Source: Desulfovibrionaceae bacterium (GTDB lineage Bacteria; Desulfobacterota; Desulfovibrionia; Desulfovibrionales; Desulfovibrionaceae). Taken from it: DNA of 64,000 nt. The stretch covers positions 122,591-186,590 of the forward strand of contig JAFLSV010000001.1 of the NCBI GenBank assembly GCA_022510785.1, given 5' to 3'. The notes under the pieces were generated by a model, which was given only the letters and a program-made list of their open reading frames with translations, was not told where the DNA came from and made no database searches. The position numbers and the translations under genes are program-made. Of this stretch, positions 15,089-22,950 are shown piece after piece. Numbering within the stretch: the first letter of the stretch is position 1; every line of letters starts with the position of its first letter.

Positions 15089-16252
15089 ATGCCTTTCTCC
15101 CATCTGACTGTTAAAAAGATCGTACATGGCATTGGCTCTGTCAAAGACGCGCCAAAGGAAGTAAAGGCTCTCGGAGGTTCCCGCGTCCTCATTGTAACCG
15201 ATCCCGGCCTTGCCCAGCTCGGCGTTCAGAAAGTTCTTGAAGACGCCCTCACCGAAGGCGGCATCGCATGGGAACTTTTTGCCAAGGCGGAACTCGAACC
15301 GTCCATGGACTCCATTCAGGCCTGCGCTGACGCGGCGAAGAACTTCGGCGCCGATGTGCTTATCGGCTTCGGCGGCGGAAGCGCCCTTGATTCCGCCAAG
15401 GCCGCTTCCGTTCTTCTTTCCAATGAAGGCCCCATTGAAAAATATTTTGGTATGCAGAAGGTTCCCTGCCCCACACTTCCCAAAATCCTCATCCCCACCA
15501 CGGCGGGCACGGGCAGTGAAATGACCAATATCGCCGTTCTTGCCGACACGAAGAACGGCGGCAAGCAGGGGGTGTGCTCCGACTATATGTACGCCGACAC
15601 CGTGCTGCTTGATCCTTCGCTCACTGTGGGCCTTCCCCCCCGCGTGACCGCCATCACCGGTGTGGACGCCTTCGTTCACGCCATGGAATCCTATTGCGGC
15701 ATCGCGGCGACACCCTTCACGGACGCGCTCGACCTCGCCGCCATGAGGCTTATCTGCGCCAATATCCGTCAGGCCTATGCCAACGGGCAAAACCTTGAAG
15801 CCCGTCAGGCCATGCTCTACGGTTCCGCCCTTGCCGGCATGGGCTTCGGCAATACGCAGAATGGCATCATCCACGCCATCGGCACCACACTTCCCGTGGA
15901 ATGTCATATTCCGCACGGCCTGGCCATGGCCATCTGCGGGCCCTTCTCGGTGGGCTTCAACTACATCGCCAATCCCGACAAGTACGCCCTGGTCGCCGAC
16001 CTGCTTCGCGGCGCCGACCGCGCCGCTTCCATGAGCGTGCTTGAGCGCGCCGCTGATGTGGAAGCCGCCTTCCGTGCCCTGCTTGCTGACCTCAATATCG
16101 AGACCGGGCTCAGCAGGTACCGGGTGAAACGCGAAGACCTGCCCGCATGCGCCGACCGGGCGTTTGCCGCCAAGCGTCTGCTCAACAACAACCCTCGCAC
16201 GGCCAGCCGTGACCAAATCCTGGCGCTGCTGGAAGCCAATTTTGAAGTCTGA
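15089..16252 (+). CDS. Iron-containing (group III) alcohol dehydrogenase
   Basis: A 387-residue Fe-ADH. Seen: 'LIVTDPGL' cofactor strand, 'IGFGGGSALDSAKAAS' (GGGS-D-AK nucleotide-binding loop), 'IPTTAGTGSEMTNIAV', and the metal ligands in 'GVDAFVHAMESYCG' (D and H) and 'NGIIHAIGTTLPVECHIPHGLAMAIC' (two His), as in the family. It interconverts an aldehyde and an alcohol with NAD(P). A GGAGG box precedes the start. It is the last gene of the operon and ends before a 36-base palindrome, and may dispose of reductant or handle the aldehyde product of the transketolase step. Confidence 0.95.
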   Translation: MPFSHLTVKKIVHGIGSVKDAPKEVKALGGSRVLIVTDPGLAQLGVQKVLEDALTEGGIAWELFAKAELEPSMDSIQACADAAKNFGADVLIGFGGGSALDSAKAASVLLSNEGPIEKYFGMQKVPCPTLPKILIPTTAGTGSEMTNIAVLADTKNGGKQGVCSDYMYADTVLLDPSLTVGLPPRVTAITGVDAFVHAMESYCGIAATPFTDALDLAAMRLICANIRQAYANGQNLEARQAMLYGSALAGMGFGNTQNGIIHAIGTTLPVECHIPHGLAMAICGPFSVGFNYIANPDKYALVADLLRGADRAASMSVLERAADVEAAFRALLADLNIETGLSRYRVKREDLPACADRAFAAKRLLNNNPRTASRDQILALLEANFEV

Positions 16253-16285
16253 GCATTTGCCGGCAGGGCGTTAATCTTTTACCGG

Positions 16286-16321
16286 AACGGAGTTTTTCTC
16301 ATGCATGAGAAAAACTCCGTT
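16286..16321. terminator. Bidirectional terminator, perfect 36-base palindrome
   Basis: Two 18-base arms are exact complements (arm begins AACGGAGTTTTTCTC) and the end supplies TTTTC on the plus strand. It lies between the converging Fe-ADH and recJ genes, so it can terminate both; internal T5 and A5 runs give a U-tract either way. Confidence 0.88.
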
Positions 16322-16332
16322 TTCTGATTAAT

Positions 16333-18042
16333 CTACAGCAGTTCGATATCGCGAATTTTTATATCGACATTGGCGATACCGTTATACATGTCAATGCTGG
16401 GACTGTATGCCAGGCGCAGACGCTTTCCCGTCATGGAGGAGGGCAGAACGCCGGCCTGCCTCCAGGCTTTGGCATGAAGAATGGTGCCGCAGCTTTCATC
16501 CTGCAATTCCAAATCGACATGGTCGCGCTGAGAGCCGAACAGTTTGCGGCCGAGCACGGTCAGGGGCGGCGAGGCAAACACCGGTTCAGGGTTGCCCACG
16601 CCAAAGGGCTGAAGCATTTCCAGTTCTTTTAAGAACGTGAAATCCGAGGCTGCCGCGAAATTGAGTTCGCCGTCCAGCGTCAGGCTGGACGGCGCGGGCG
16701 TGTCGCCCAGTTCAGCCCGAGCGACACTCAGGAAGCGTTCACGAAATTCCTTCAGACGGCTGGGTTCCATCCGGACTCCGGCCGCCATGCGGTGACCGCC
16801 GTATCCAACCAGCAGGTCAGCGCAACGGCTCAGGCCCTGGTGCAGATCAAAAGACGGGACAGATCGTCCGGAACCCTTCAGGGTTTCGCCATCGGCACAG
16901 AGAATCACCGCGGGCTTGTTATAGCGCTCCACCATGCGGGATGCCACAATGCCGATAACTCCCTGGTTCCAGTCCGCTCCGGCCAGCACCAGGGCTGGAT
17001 CAGCCAGGCAGGCTTCGGCCTGCACCCGGGCTTCTTCCACAATCTGTTCTTCCTGGCGGCGGCGCTCCGTATTGTGATCGTTGAGCTGGCGGGCGAGTTC
17101 GGCGGCCCGGTTATGGTCATCGCAGCAGAGCAAGTCCAGGGCCAGTGTCGCATGGGCCATGCGTCCCGCCGCATTGAGGCGCGGAGCCAGGCTGAAGACA
17201 ACCTGCCCCGCGCCGAGGAACGCCAATGGTTGATAGCCGCTGACAACTTTCAGCTCTGCCACGCCTGGACGACGGGCCTCCGCAATTTTGAGCAGCCCAT
17301 TTTTGACCAGAATGCGGTTCTGACCCTCCAGGCTGACCATGTCAGCCAAAGTGCCCAACGCCACAAGATCAAGGGTCTGGCGCATATCAAACCTGGGACG
17401 CCCCAGGGCGGCCAGCCGGCTGTTGATTTCAGCCATAAGAAAAAAGGCCACGCCAACCCCGGCAAGAGAGGCGCAGGGGCAATCTCCAAGCCGGGGATTG
17501 CACAGCACATCGGCAGGCGGCAGCGTTGCGGGGGGCAGATGGTGATCGCTGACCACCACCTCCATGCCCAATTCCCGCGCGCGGGCTATGGCCGCCGTGT
17601 CAGAGATGCCGCAATCCACAGTGAGCAGCATGCCTACGCCTGACGCGGCCAGTCGCTCCACATGCTCCACGTTGAGCCCGTACCCTTCGGCCAGCCGATC
17701 CGGCAGATGCCATTCCACCAGAAAGCCGTGATGGCGCAACACCTGCATGACCAGAGCCGTGGCCGTGACCCCGTCCACATCATAGTCACCCCACACGGCG
17801 AGGCGTTTGCCCGTGGTGAGGCCGTGCATCAGCAGATCAGCGGCCTCGCCCACTCCGGGCCAGGCTGTCGGCATGGCCAGATGCCGCAGCATGGGGCTGA
17901 GAAACAGGCGCATTTCATCGGTGTCACGCACATTTCGCCGCCACAGAAGTGACGCAAGACGGGGCGAAACACCTGATGCATCCGCGAGGTTGGGCGGTTC
18001 GGGCGCGCCGTCCCGACGCTGCCGGAAAGTCCAGGTTTTCAT
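16333..18042 (-). CDS. recJ: Single-stranded-DNA-specific exonuclease RecJ
   Basis: RecJ digests single-stranded DNA 5' to 3' in recombination and mismatch repair. The 569-residue product shows the DHH phosphoesterase motifs 'VWGDYDVDGVTATALV' (motif I), 'DCGIS' (motif II), 'VVSDHHLPP' (motif III, the DHH) and 'CASLAGVGVAFFL' (motif IV). The DHHA1 region has 'GGHRMAAGVRM' and an OB-fold tail follows. The gene begins 22 bases after the TPR gene's stop, probably in one operon, and ends at the palindromic terminator. Confidence 0.95.
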   Translation of the reverse strand: MKTWTFRQRRDGAPEPPNLADASGVSPRLASLLWRRNVRDTDEMRLFLSPMLRHLAMPTAWPGVGEAADLLMHGLTTGKRLAVWGDYDVDGVTATALVMQVLRHHGFLVEWHLPDRLAEGYGLNVEHVERLAASGVGMLLTVDCGISDTAAIARARELGMEVVVSDHHLPPATLPPADVLCNPRLGDCPCASLAGVGVAFFLMAEINSRLAALGRPRFDMRQTLDLVALGTLADMVSLEGQNRILVKNGLLKIAEARRPGVAELKVVSGYQPLAFLGAGQVVFSLAPRLNAAGRMAHATLALDLLCCDDHNRAAELARQLNDHNTERRRQEEQIVEEARVQAEACLADPALVLAGADWNQGVIGIVASRMVERYNKPAVILCADGETLKGSGRSVPSFDLHQGLSRCADLLVGYGGHRMAAGVRMEPSRLKEFRERFLSVARAELGDTPAPSSLTLDGELNFAAASDFTFLKELEMLQPFGVGNPEPVFASPPLTVLGRKLFGSQRDHVDLELQDESCGTILHAKAWRQAGVLPSSMTGKRLRLAYSPSIDMYNGIANVDIKIRDIELL

Positions 18043-18064
18043 GACTGCGCCGCGGGCCTTGCCA

Positions 18065-18922
18065 TCAGGAGGCGGCGTCAGCGGAAGCGTTTTCCTGCTC
18101 CGCCGCGGCGGAATCGGCGGGCTCGGCGGAATTTTCCCCGGCAGGCGCAGATTTGGGCACGAGCAGTGCCTGAGCCTGTTCGGCGCTCAGCAGGCCTTTC
18201 GTCTCCATCCAATGCAGAAACTTATGGGCCGTTTCGTTGTCTGGTGAAATTTCCAGGGCTTTGCCCAAAAATTCGGCGCAGTGGGGGATGTCTTTTAGCT
18301 CCAGATAAACCCTGGCAATGTTGATATACAGATTTTCGTCTTGCTGGGTCAGATCCAGGGCGCGGAGATAATATTCCAGAGACTGCGAAAACATTTTGTT
18401 TTTCCGCAGATTGATGCCGAATTCGTTAAAAAGGTGTTTGTGTTCTTCTTCATAGGCGCCGTCCAGCTTAATCAGGCGGGAAAAAATATTTTCGGCCTTG
18501 TCGGTTTCCCCTCGGGTGAGATAGGTCAACCCTATGCCGAAATTGGCGCGCACATTGTCCACATCCACCTGCAAGGCGTTATCGTACTCAAACTCCGCGC
18601 TGAAGGTTTCACCTTTTTCCCGGGCGGCGTCTGCCCGATCTATGGTTTCGGAGAGTTCGCGCATTTTGGGATAGACAGTCTGAACGTAAAACTCCGGCTC
18701 CGGGGAAAATTTTTCGATAAGTTCATCTTTAGTGATATAGCGCTTGTTGCCAGTGGGCACATAGTTACTGTTAATTGGCTGGACATAAAGACGGCCATCC
18801 GCGTCCTCTTCCGCAAACCAGAAGGTTTTGGCCACGGTTTTGCGGGTTGTGGTGCCGGTACCTACCTTGCGCACTTCCTGAGAGGAAAAAACGCCCCTTA
18901 TTTTATCATTGGCGGCTTGCAT
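18065..18922 (-). CDS. TPR-repeat protein, conserved, function unknown
   Basis: A 285-residue cytoplasmic protein. The first ~115 residues form a non-repetitive domain ('VFSSQEVRKVGTGTTTRK', 'KTFWFAEEDADG'). Tetratricopeptide-type helices run from about residue 120 to 235 ('VRANFGIGLTYLTRGETDKAENIF', 'GINLRKNKMFSQSLEYYLRALDL', 'NIARVYLELKDIPHCAEFLGKALEI'). The last 40 residues are a low-complexity Ala/Glu/Ser tail. I recall similar proteins being conserved in Desulfovibrio. TPRs imply a protein-binding role. A GGAGG box 8 bases upstream fixes the start. It sits just ahead of recJ. Confidence 0.85.
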   Translation of the reverse strand: MQAANDKIRGVFSSQEVRKVGTGTTTRKTVAKTFWFAEEDADGRLYVQPINSNYVPTGNKRYITKDELIEKFSPEPEFYVQTVYPKMRELSETIDRADAAREKGETFSAEFEYDNALQVDVDNVRANFGIGLTYLTRGETDKAENIFSRLIKLDGAYEEEHKHLFNEFGINLRKNKMFSQSLEYYLRALDLTQQDENLYINIARVYLELKDIPHCAEFLGKALEISPDNETAHKFLHWMETKGLLSAEQAQALLVPKSAPAGENSAEPADSAAAEQENASADAAS

Positions 18923-18968
18923 GAGAATTCAACCTCCGCTGTCAACACGGTCAATCTGACCGGAAATC

Positions 18969-19007
18969 CTGGAAAAGTCTGGAGCATCCCCGTATGAAAC
19001 GCTCCAG
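18969..19007 (-). terminator. Probable terminator after pyrF
   Basis: On the minus strand a 7-bp stem (CTGGAGC / GCTCCAG) with a 15-base loop is followed by ACTTTTCC, 16 bases after the pyrF stop. It is modest in strength. Confidence 0.5.
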
Positions 19008-19022
19008 CGGTATACACCCCTA

Positions 19023-19709
19023 TCAAAACGGTGCGTTCATATCCGCAAGGATAGCGGCCGCCGCCGCCACGGGATCAGCCGCGCGCGTGATGGGGCGCCC
19101 CACTACCAGAAAGTCCGAGCCGGAGGCCACGGCCTGGGCGGGAGTCATGACCCTTTTCTGATCGTCCGCTCCGTCGTAATCCATGCGAATGCCGGGAGTC
19201 AGGCAGCGCAAATCGGGATGCTGAGCCTTGATGGCGGCGCATTCACGCCCGGAACACACCACGCCGTCCAGGCCCCAGTGTTCCGCATGATCGGCCAGAG
19301 TCCGGGTCAGGTCAGGCAGGGATTGCTGGCAGCCAGGCAGCTCTCCTTCAGCCAGGCTGGTCAGCACGGTAACCCCAAAAACAAGGGGACGGCTCGGCGC
19401 GGTTCGCAGGGCGTCAAGCGCAGCCCGGCACATATGTTCGCCGCCCATCAGATGCACGGTGATGAGATCCGCGCCGCCCTTGGCGCAGGCCAGGGTGGCC
19501 CGGCTTACCGTATTGGGAATGTCATGCAGCTTGAGATCGAGAAATACCCTGTAGCCCAGCCCCTTGAGCGAGTGCAGCATGCGGGGCCCTTCCATGGTGA
19601 AAAGTTCAAGTCCTACTTTAACCCACGAAATCTGGCCACGCAGCACGGTAGCCATGTTCAGCGCGTCAAGCGCGTCGTCGAAATCAAGAGCGACAACAAG
19701 CTCGGCCAT
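19023..19709 (-). CDS. pyrF: Orotidine 5'-phosphate decarboxylase
   Basis: PyrF makes UMP from OMP. The 228-residue product has the active-site strand 'VFLDLKLHDIPNT' (the D-K-x-D/H catalytic array), an N-terminal '[15 protein letters not shown]', and phosphate-binding 'LTPGIRMD' and 'VVGRPITRAADP' loops near the end. The ORF track runs 103 codons further upstream through gmk in another frame; the ATG with AGGAGA just before it is the real start and lies 26 bases inside the gmk gene. Normal length for the short bacterial form. Confidence 0.95.
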   Translation of the reverse strand: MAELVVALDFDDALDALNMATVLRGQISWVKVGLELFTMEGPRMLHSLKGLGYRVFLDLKLHDIPNTVSRATLACAKGGADLITVHLMGGEHMCRAALDALRTAPSRPLVFGVTVLTSLAEGELPGCQQSLPDLTRTLADHAEHWGLDGVVCSGRECAAIKAQHPDLRCLTPGIRMDYDGADDQKRVMTPAQAVASGSDFLVVGRPITRAADPVAAAAAILADMNAPF

Positions 19710-20334
19710 GGTATTCTCCTTCCAGAACAGCCCGGGGCAGGCCGGGACGAAGCGAGGGCCGCAGCGCGGCCGCCAGATAAAAAGCCCGTAATTCAGCATA
19801 CGCCTGTTCCAGGTCGTTGTTGACGATCCAGGCGTCGAACCAGTGGCATGTGCCAATTTCCACCTTCGCGTTGACCAGCCGGACTTTAATGGCCTCTTCA
19901 CTGTCCGTGCCGCGGCTGTGCAGACGCTGGGCAAGAACTTCCAAAGAAGGGGGCAGAATGAAGACAAAACGGGCTTCGGGCAAAGACAGTGCCAATTGTG
20001 CCGCCCCCTGCACATCAATATCGAAAAGCATGTCTTCGCCCCGGTTCAGGCGTTCCTGCACGGGCTGAAGCGGGGTACCGTAAAAATTGCCGTGAACCTC
20101 GGCCCATTCGGCAAAATAGCCCGTGCGCTTTTTTTTCAGAAACTCGGCCCGATCCAGAAATATGTAATCCTGCCCCGCGGTTTCACCCTGTCGGGGCGGC
20201 CTGGTGGTGCACGACACGGAAAAATTCAGCGGAAATTCCTGGCGCAGTTTTCGGATCAGCGTGGTCTTGCCCGTGCCGGAAGGCGCGCAGACCACCAGTG
20301 GCAATCCCCGGCGGCGAATTGGCTCATTCGTCAT
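19684..20334 (-). CDS. gmk: Guanylate kinase
   Basis: Gmk converts GMP to GDP with ATP. 216 residues: P-loop '[17 protein letters not shown]', GMP-binding '[12 protein letters not shown]' and '[12 protein letters not shown]', '[15 protein letters not shown]', Walker-B-like '[13 protein letters not shown]' and the lid '[12 protein letters not shown]'. Overlaps the remA-like gene by 11 bases and pyrF by 26, so all are translationally linked. The C-terminal ~20 residues (after 'AALRPS') are not typical of the family and coincide with the pyrF overlap. Confidence 0.96.
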   Translation of the reverse strand: MTNEPIRRRGLPLVVCAPSGTGKTTLIRKLRQEFPLNFSVSCTTRPPRQGETAGQDYIFLDRAEFLKKKRTGYFAEWAEVHGNFYGTPLQPVQERLNRGEDMLFDIDVQGAAQLALSLPEARFVFILPPSLEVLAQRLHSRGTDSEEAIKVRLVNAKVEIGTCHWFDAWIVNNDLEQAYAELRAFYLAAALRPSLRPGLPRAVLEGEYHGRACCRS

Positions 20335-20620
20335 GGTCGCTCTCCGTTTCGTCGCTTATGTCAGAGCCGGCGTGCTGTTGCAAGGTAAAGCGCTGACCCA
20401 GGGTATCCGCGGAAATGGCTGACAAAATGACGTGGTTGGAATCTGTCACCACAATGGAACGGGTTTTGCGCCCATGAGAGGCATCCACAAGCCGGCCTTC
20501 AGCCTTGGCGTCTTCCCGCAGTCTGCGCATGGGCGACGACACAGGGTTGACGATGGCGATCACCCTTTCCGCCAGCACATAGTTCCCAAAGCCCACATTG
20601 ACAAGCATGTGCCCCGGCAT
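20324..20620 (-). CDS. RemA-like (DUF370) regulatory protein
   Basis: A 98-residue protein with the DUF370/RemA signature: '[42 protein letters not shown]', then '[20 protein letters not shown]'. In Bacillus the family is a DNA-binding regulator of extracellular matrix genes. In Gram-negative bacteria its role is largely untested, but its place between yicC and gmk is widely conserved. The first ATG has a GGAG box; the canonical family start is the Met four residues later. The acidic tail '[13 protein letters not shown]' overlaps gmk. Confidence 0.88.
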   Translation of the reverse strand: MPGHMLVNVGFGNYVLAERVIAIVNPVSSPMRRLREDAKAEGRLVDASHGRKTRSIVVTDSNHVILSAISADTLGQRFTLQQHAGSDISDETESDHDE

Positions 20621-20623
20621 GTC

Positions 20624-21505
20624 CTACTCCAGATTCTGAACCTGTTCGCGGCATTTTTCAAGTTCGTTCTTGAAATCCACCACCAGGCGCGACAGGTCGG
20701 CGTCCTGGATCTTGTTTCCGCATGTGTTGATTTCACGAAAGCATTCCTGCAGCGTGAAATCCAGCTTCCGGCCGGCATCCTGGCCGGAGCGCAGCAACTC
20801 GCGCAGACGGACTAAATGTGAACGCAAGCGCGTCAGCTCTTCGCTGACGTCAAGGCGATCGGCCATGATGACCATCTCCTGAAGAAAGCGGGCTTCTTCC
20901 AGCTCGCAGCCCAGCGAGCCGAGGATATCCGCCAAGCGTTCACGCACAAGGCGAAAGCGTTCCTCTTTAATGGCCGGGGCTCTCTTTTCCACCTGCCTTA
21001 CCCATTCTTCCATATGCTGAATGCGGATGTCGAGATCGGCAGCCAATTGAGCGCCTTCGGCCCGTCGCGCCGCATTCCAGTCCTCCAGAGCCTGGGTGAG
21101 GCCTTCTTCCAGCGCGGCGGCCAGGCCGGCGTCCGTGTCGTCGTCGGATGAGCTCCACAAAGAAGGGATGCTGAGCAGAGCCGCATAATCCGGGCAAAAG
21201 GAATCGCCCCGCTCCCGGGCAAAAGCCTGGAGCGTGTCGAGCAACGCGGCGGCCTGCCCGGCATCAAAGTGAAGCGCCGCTGAATCTGCACTGCCCCGAA
21301 GAATCAGCGATATTTCCACCCTGCCCCGCCCCGCATGGCGGCGCAGGACTTTTTCCAGGCGGCCTTCCAGAGCCCGCGCCTGGGAGGGAAGCCGCCACTT
21401 GGGATCAAGATAGCGGCTGTTGACGCTCCGCACTTCCCAGGTTTGCACCCGGAGGCCATCGTCACGCTGAAAACGTCCAAATCCTGTCATGCTGCAAAGG
21501 GCCAT
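20624..21505 (-). CDS. yicC: YicC/YloC family endoribonuclease
   Basis: 293 residues, matching the usual ~290. The family hallmark 'MTGFGR' is at residue ~6, followed by 'EVRSVNSRYLD' and the C-terminal DUF1732 region 'LDFTLQECFREINTCGNKIQDADLSRLVVDFKNELEKCREQVQNLE', where the EINT-xxK-D residues are the proposed catalytic block. YicC proteins are metal-dependent endoribonucleases, and E. coli YicC promotes decay of the small RNA RyhB. The ORF begins 13 codons upstream, but the ATG at MALCSMTGFGR fits the family. Adjacent to remA and gmk, as in many bacteria. Confidence 0.92.
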   Translation of the reverse strand: MALCSMTGFGRFQRDDGLRVQTWEVRSVNSRYLDPKWRLPSQARALEGRLEKVLRRHAGRGRVEISLILRGSADSAALHFDAGQAAALLDTLQAFARERGDSFCPDYAALLSIPSLWSSSDDDTDAGLAAALEEGLTQALEDWNAARRAEGAQLAADLDIRIQHMEEWVRQVEKRAPAIKEERFRLVRERLADILGSLGCELEEARFLQEMVIMADRLDVSEELTRLRSHLVRLRELLRSGQDAGRKLDFTLQECFREINTCGNKIQDADLSRLVVDFKNELEKCREQVQNLE

Positions 21506-21576
21506 AGTACCGCCTTCCGGAGCGCGCGCCCGCTTCTGCCCCATGCGGGGGACAGTGTATACCGCGTCACGCTACG

Positions 21577-22950
21577 TCAAGTCCCGTGCCTTGGCAAGAC
21601 GCCGGGACGGCACAGCACATGCCGGCCGGACACACCCACAGGCCGCACATGCCGCAGTTCATGGCCCGTGGCCATGCTCGCGCCATCTTCCAGCCGGCAG
21701 GGAGCGTAATATTCATTAACCCCTCCGTTTCCGCCGTCGCCATCACCGGCAAACACAAAGCCCGGCAGAGCGCTCTGCTCATCAAGGAACGCCGCATGCT
21801 TTTCGGCTATCAGCGCGCGCACCCGGGCCGCGTGTTCCTGCCGCTCGGCTTTGGGCAGGATGCCCGGCATGGCGGCAGCCCTGGTGCCCGGCCTGGAGGA
21901 CCATGGAAAAACATGGGCGTAGGTCAGGGGAAGAGACTGAACCATATCCAGCGTTTCCTGGGTTTCCTCTTCATTTTCACCGGGAAAGCCCATCAGAATA
22001 TCGGCCCCCAGGCCGAACACGGGCCAGAAATCGCGAACACGCGTCACGGCGTCGAGTATGCGCTCCAGGCTGTACCGGCGTCCCATGCGCCGCAAAACCG
22101 CCGGGCTGCCGCTTTGCAGGGAGAGATGCAGATGAGGGCATACCAGAGAGCACGCTTCCAGGCTTTCCAGTCCTTCCGTGTCAAGCTGGGCCGGTTCGAG
22201 CGAACTGAGACGCAGACGCGCCCTGCCCTGCCATTCCGGCGCAAGTTCCTGGTTCAGGCGGCGGAGCAGGCCCCAGAAGTTCTGGCCCCCGGCATGATAC
22301 TGGCGCAGATTGATGCCCGATATCATAATTTCGCGGTGGCCGGCCGAAAGCAGGCGCCGGGCTTCGTCCACCGCTTCAGCGGGCGGGCGGCTGCACGACG
22401 GGCCGCGCGTCAGGGGGACAATGCAATAGGTGCAGCGGTGGGAACAGCCATCCTGTACCTTGAGAACCGGCCGCGCGCGGCGGAAGCTTTCGATGTGGAA
22501 TGGCGGAAAAGCGGGCCTTTCCCGCTTCACAGGGTCGCGCGTGTCACGCGCCTTCTCCTGCCGCACGCACAGCATGACGTCACTGTCCCTTTTTCCCTCC
22601 AGTGTCATTGGATGCGCGGACAGCAGCTCCGCCTTGCGGCTTTGGGGCACCACAGCCGTCACACCGGGCAGGCGGAAATCGTCAGGCTCCGCCGAAGCCG
22701 CGCATCCCGTGACCACAATGCGGGCAAAGGGCGCTTCGCGCCCCCATTTGCGCGTCGCTTGCCGGGCGTCGGCCACGGCTTCGGCTGTGACCGCGCACGA
22801 GGCGACAAGAATGACATCGGCCTGGCATGGCTTGTCCGTTTCCCGGCCTCCCAGGCGCATCCAGTGTTCGCGCAGGGCCTGGCTTTCGTACTGGCTGACC
22901 TTGCATCCGAAGGTGGCGATAAAAAACCGGAACGAAGAGGCGTCAGTCAT
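21577..22950 (-). CDS. mtaB: MiaB-like tRNA methylthiotransferase (MtaB type)
   Basis: A radical-SAM methylthiotransferase that probably adds a methylthio group to t6A37 of tRNAs. 457 residues. The N-terminal UPF0004 domain starts 'FFIATFGCKVSQYESQALREHW', with further cysteines in 'VASCAVTAEA' and 'VVTGCAASAEP' for the auxiliary cluster. The radical-SAM motif is 'DGCSHRCTYCIVPLTRG' (CxxxCxxC). 'GADILMGFPGENEEE' is family-typical. The C-terminal TRAM-like part looks short and ends in a glycine-rich stretch. It overlaps the upstream lipoprotein gene by 8 bases. MtaB is preferred over MiaB and RimO because of the TFGCKVSQYES start. Confidence 0.87.
   Translation of the reverse strand: MTDASSFRFFIATFGCKVSQYESQALREHWMRLGGRETDKPCQADVILVASCAVTAEAVADARQATRKWGREAPFARIVVTGCAASAEPDDFRLPGVTAVVPQSRKAELLSAHPMTLEGKRDSDVMLCVRQEKARDTRDPVKRERPAFPPFHIESFRRARPVLKVQDGCSHRCTYCIVPLTRGPSCSRPPAEAVDEARRLLSAGHREIMISGINLRQYHAGGQNFWGLLRRLNQELAPEWQGRARLRLSSLEPAQLDTEGLESLEACSLVCPHLHLSLQSGSPAVLRRMGRRYSLERILDAVTRVRDFWPVFGLGADILMGFPGENEEETQETLDMVQSLPLTYAHVFPWSSRPGTRAAAMPGILPKAERQEHAARVRALIAEKHAAFLDEQSALPGFVFAGDGDGGNGGVNEYYAPCRLEDGASMATGHELRHVRPVGVSGRHVLCRPGVLPRHGT

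Noticed and set aside
14705-16216. 503-codon minus-strand ORF
   Set aside because: Antisense to the hydroxyacid dehydrogenase and Fe-ADH genes; composition typical of a shadow.
19710-20018. N-terminal extension of pyrF in the ORF track
   Set aside because: Out-of-frame read through gmk; the ATG with AGGAGA is 103 codons later and gives normal PyrF length.
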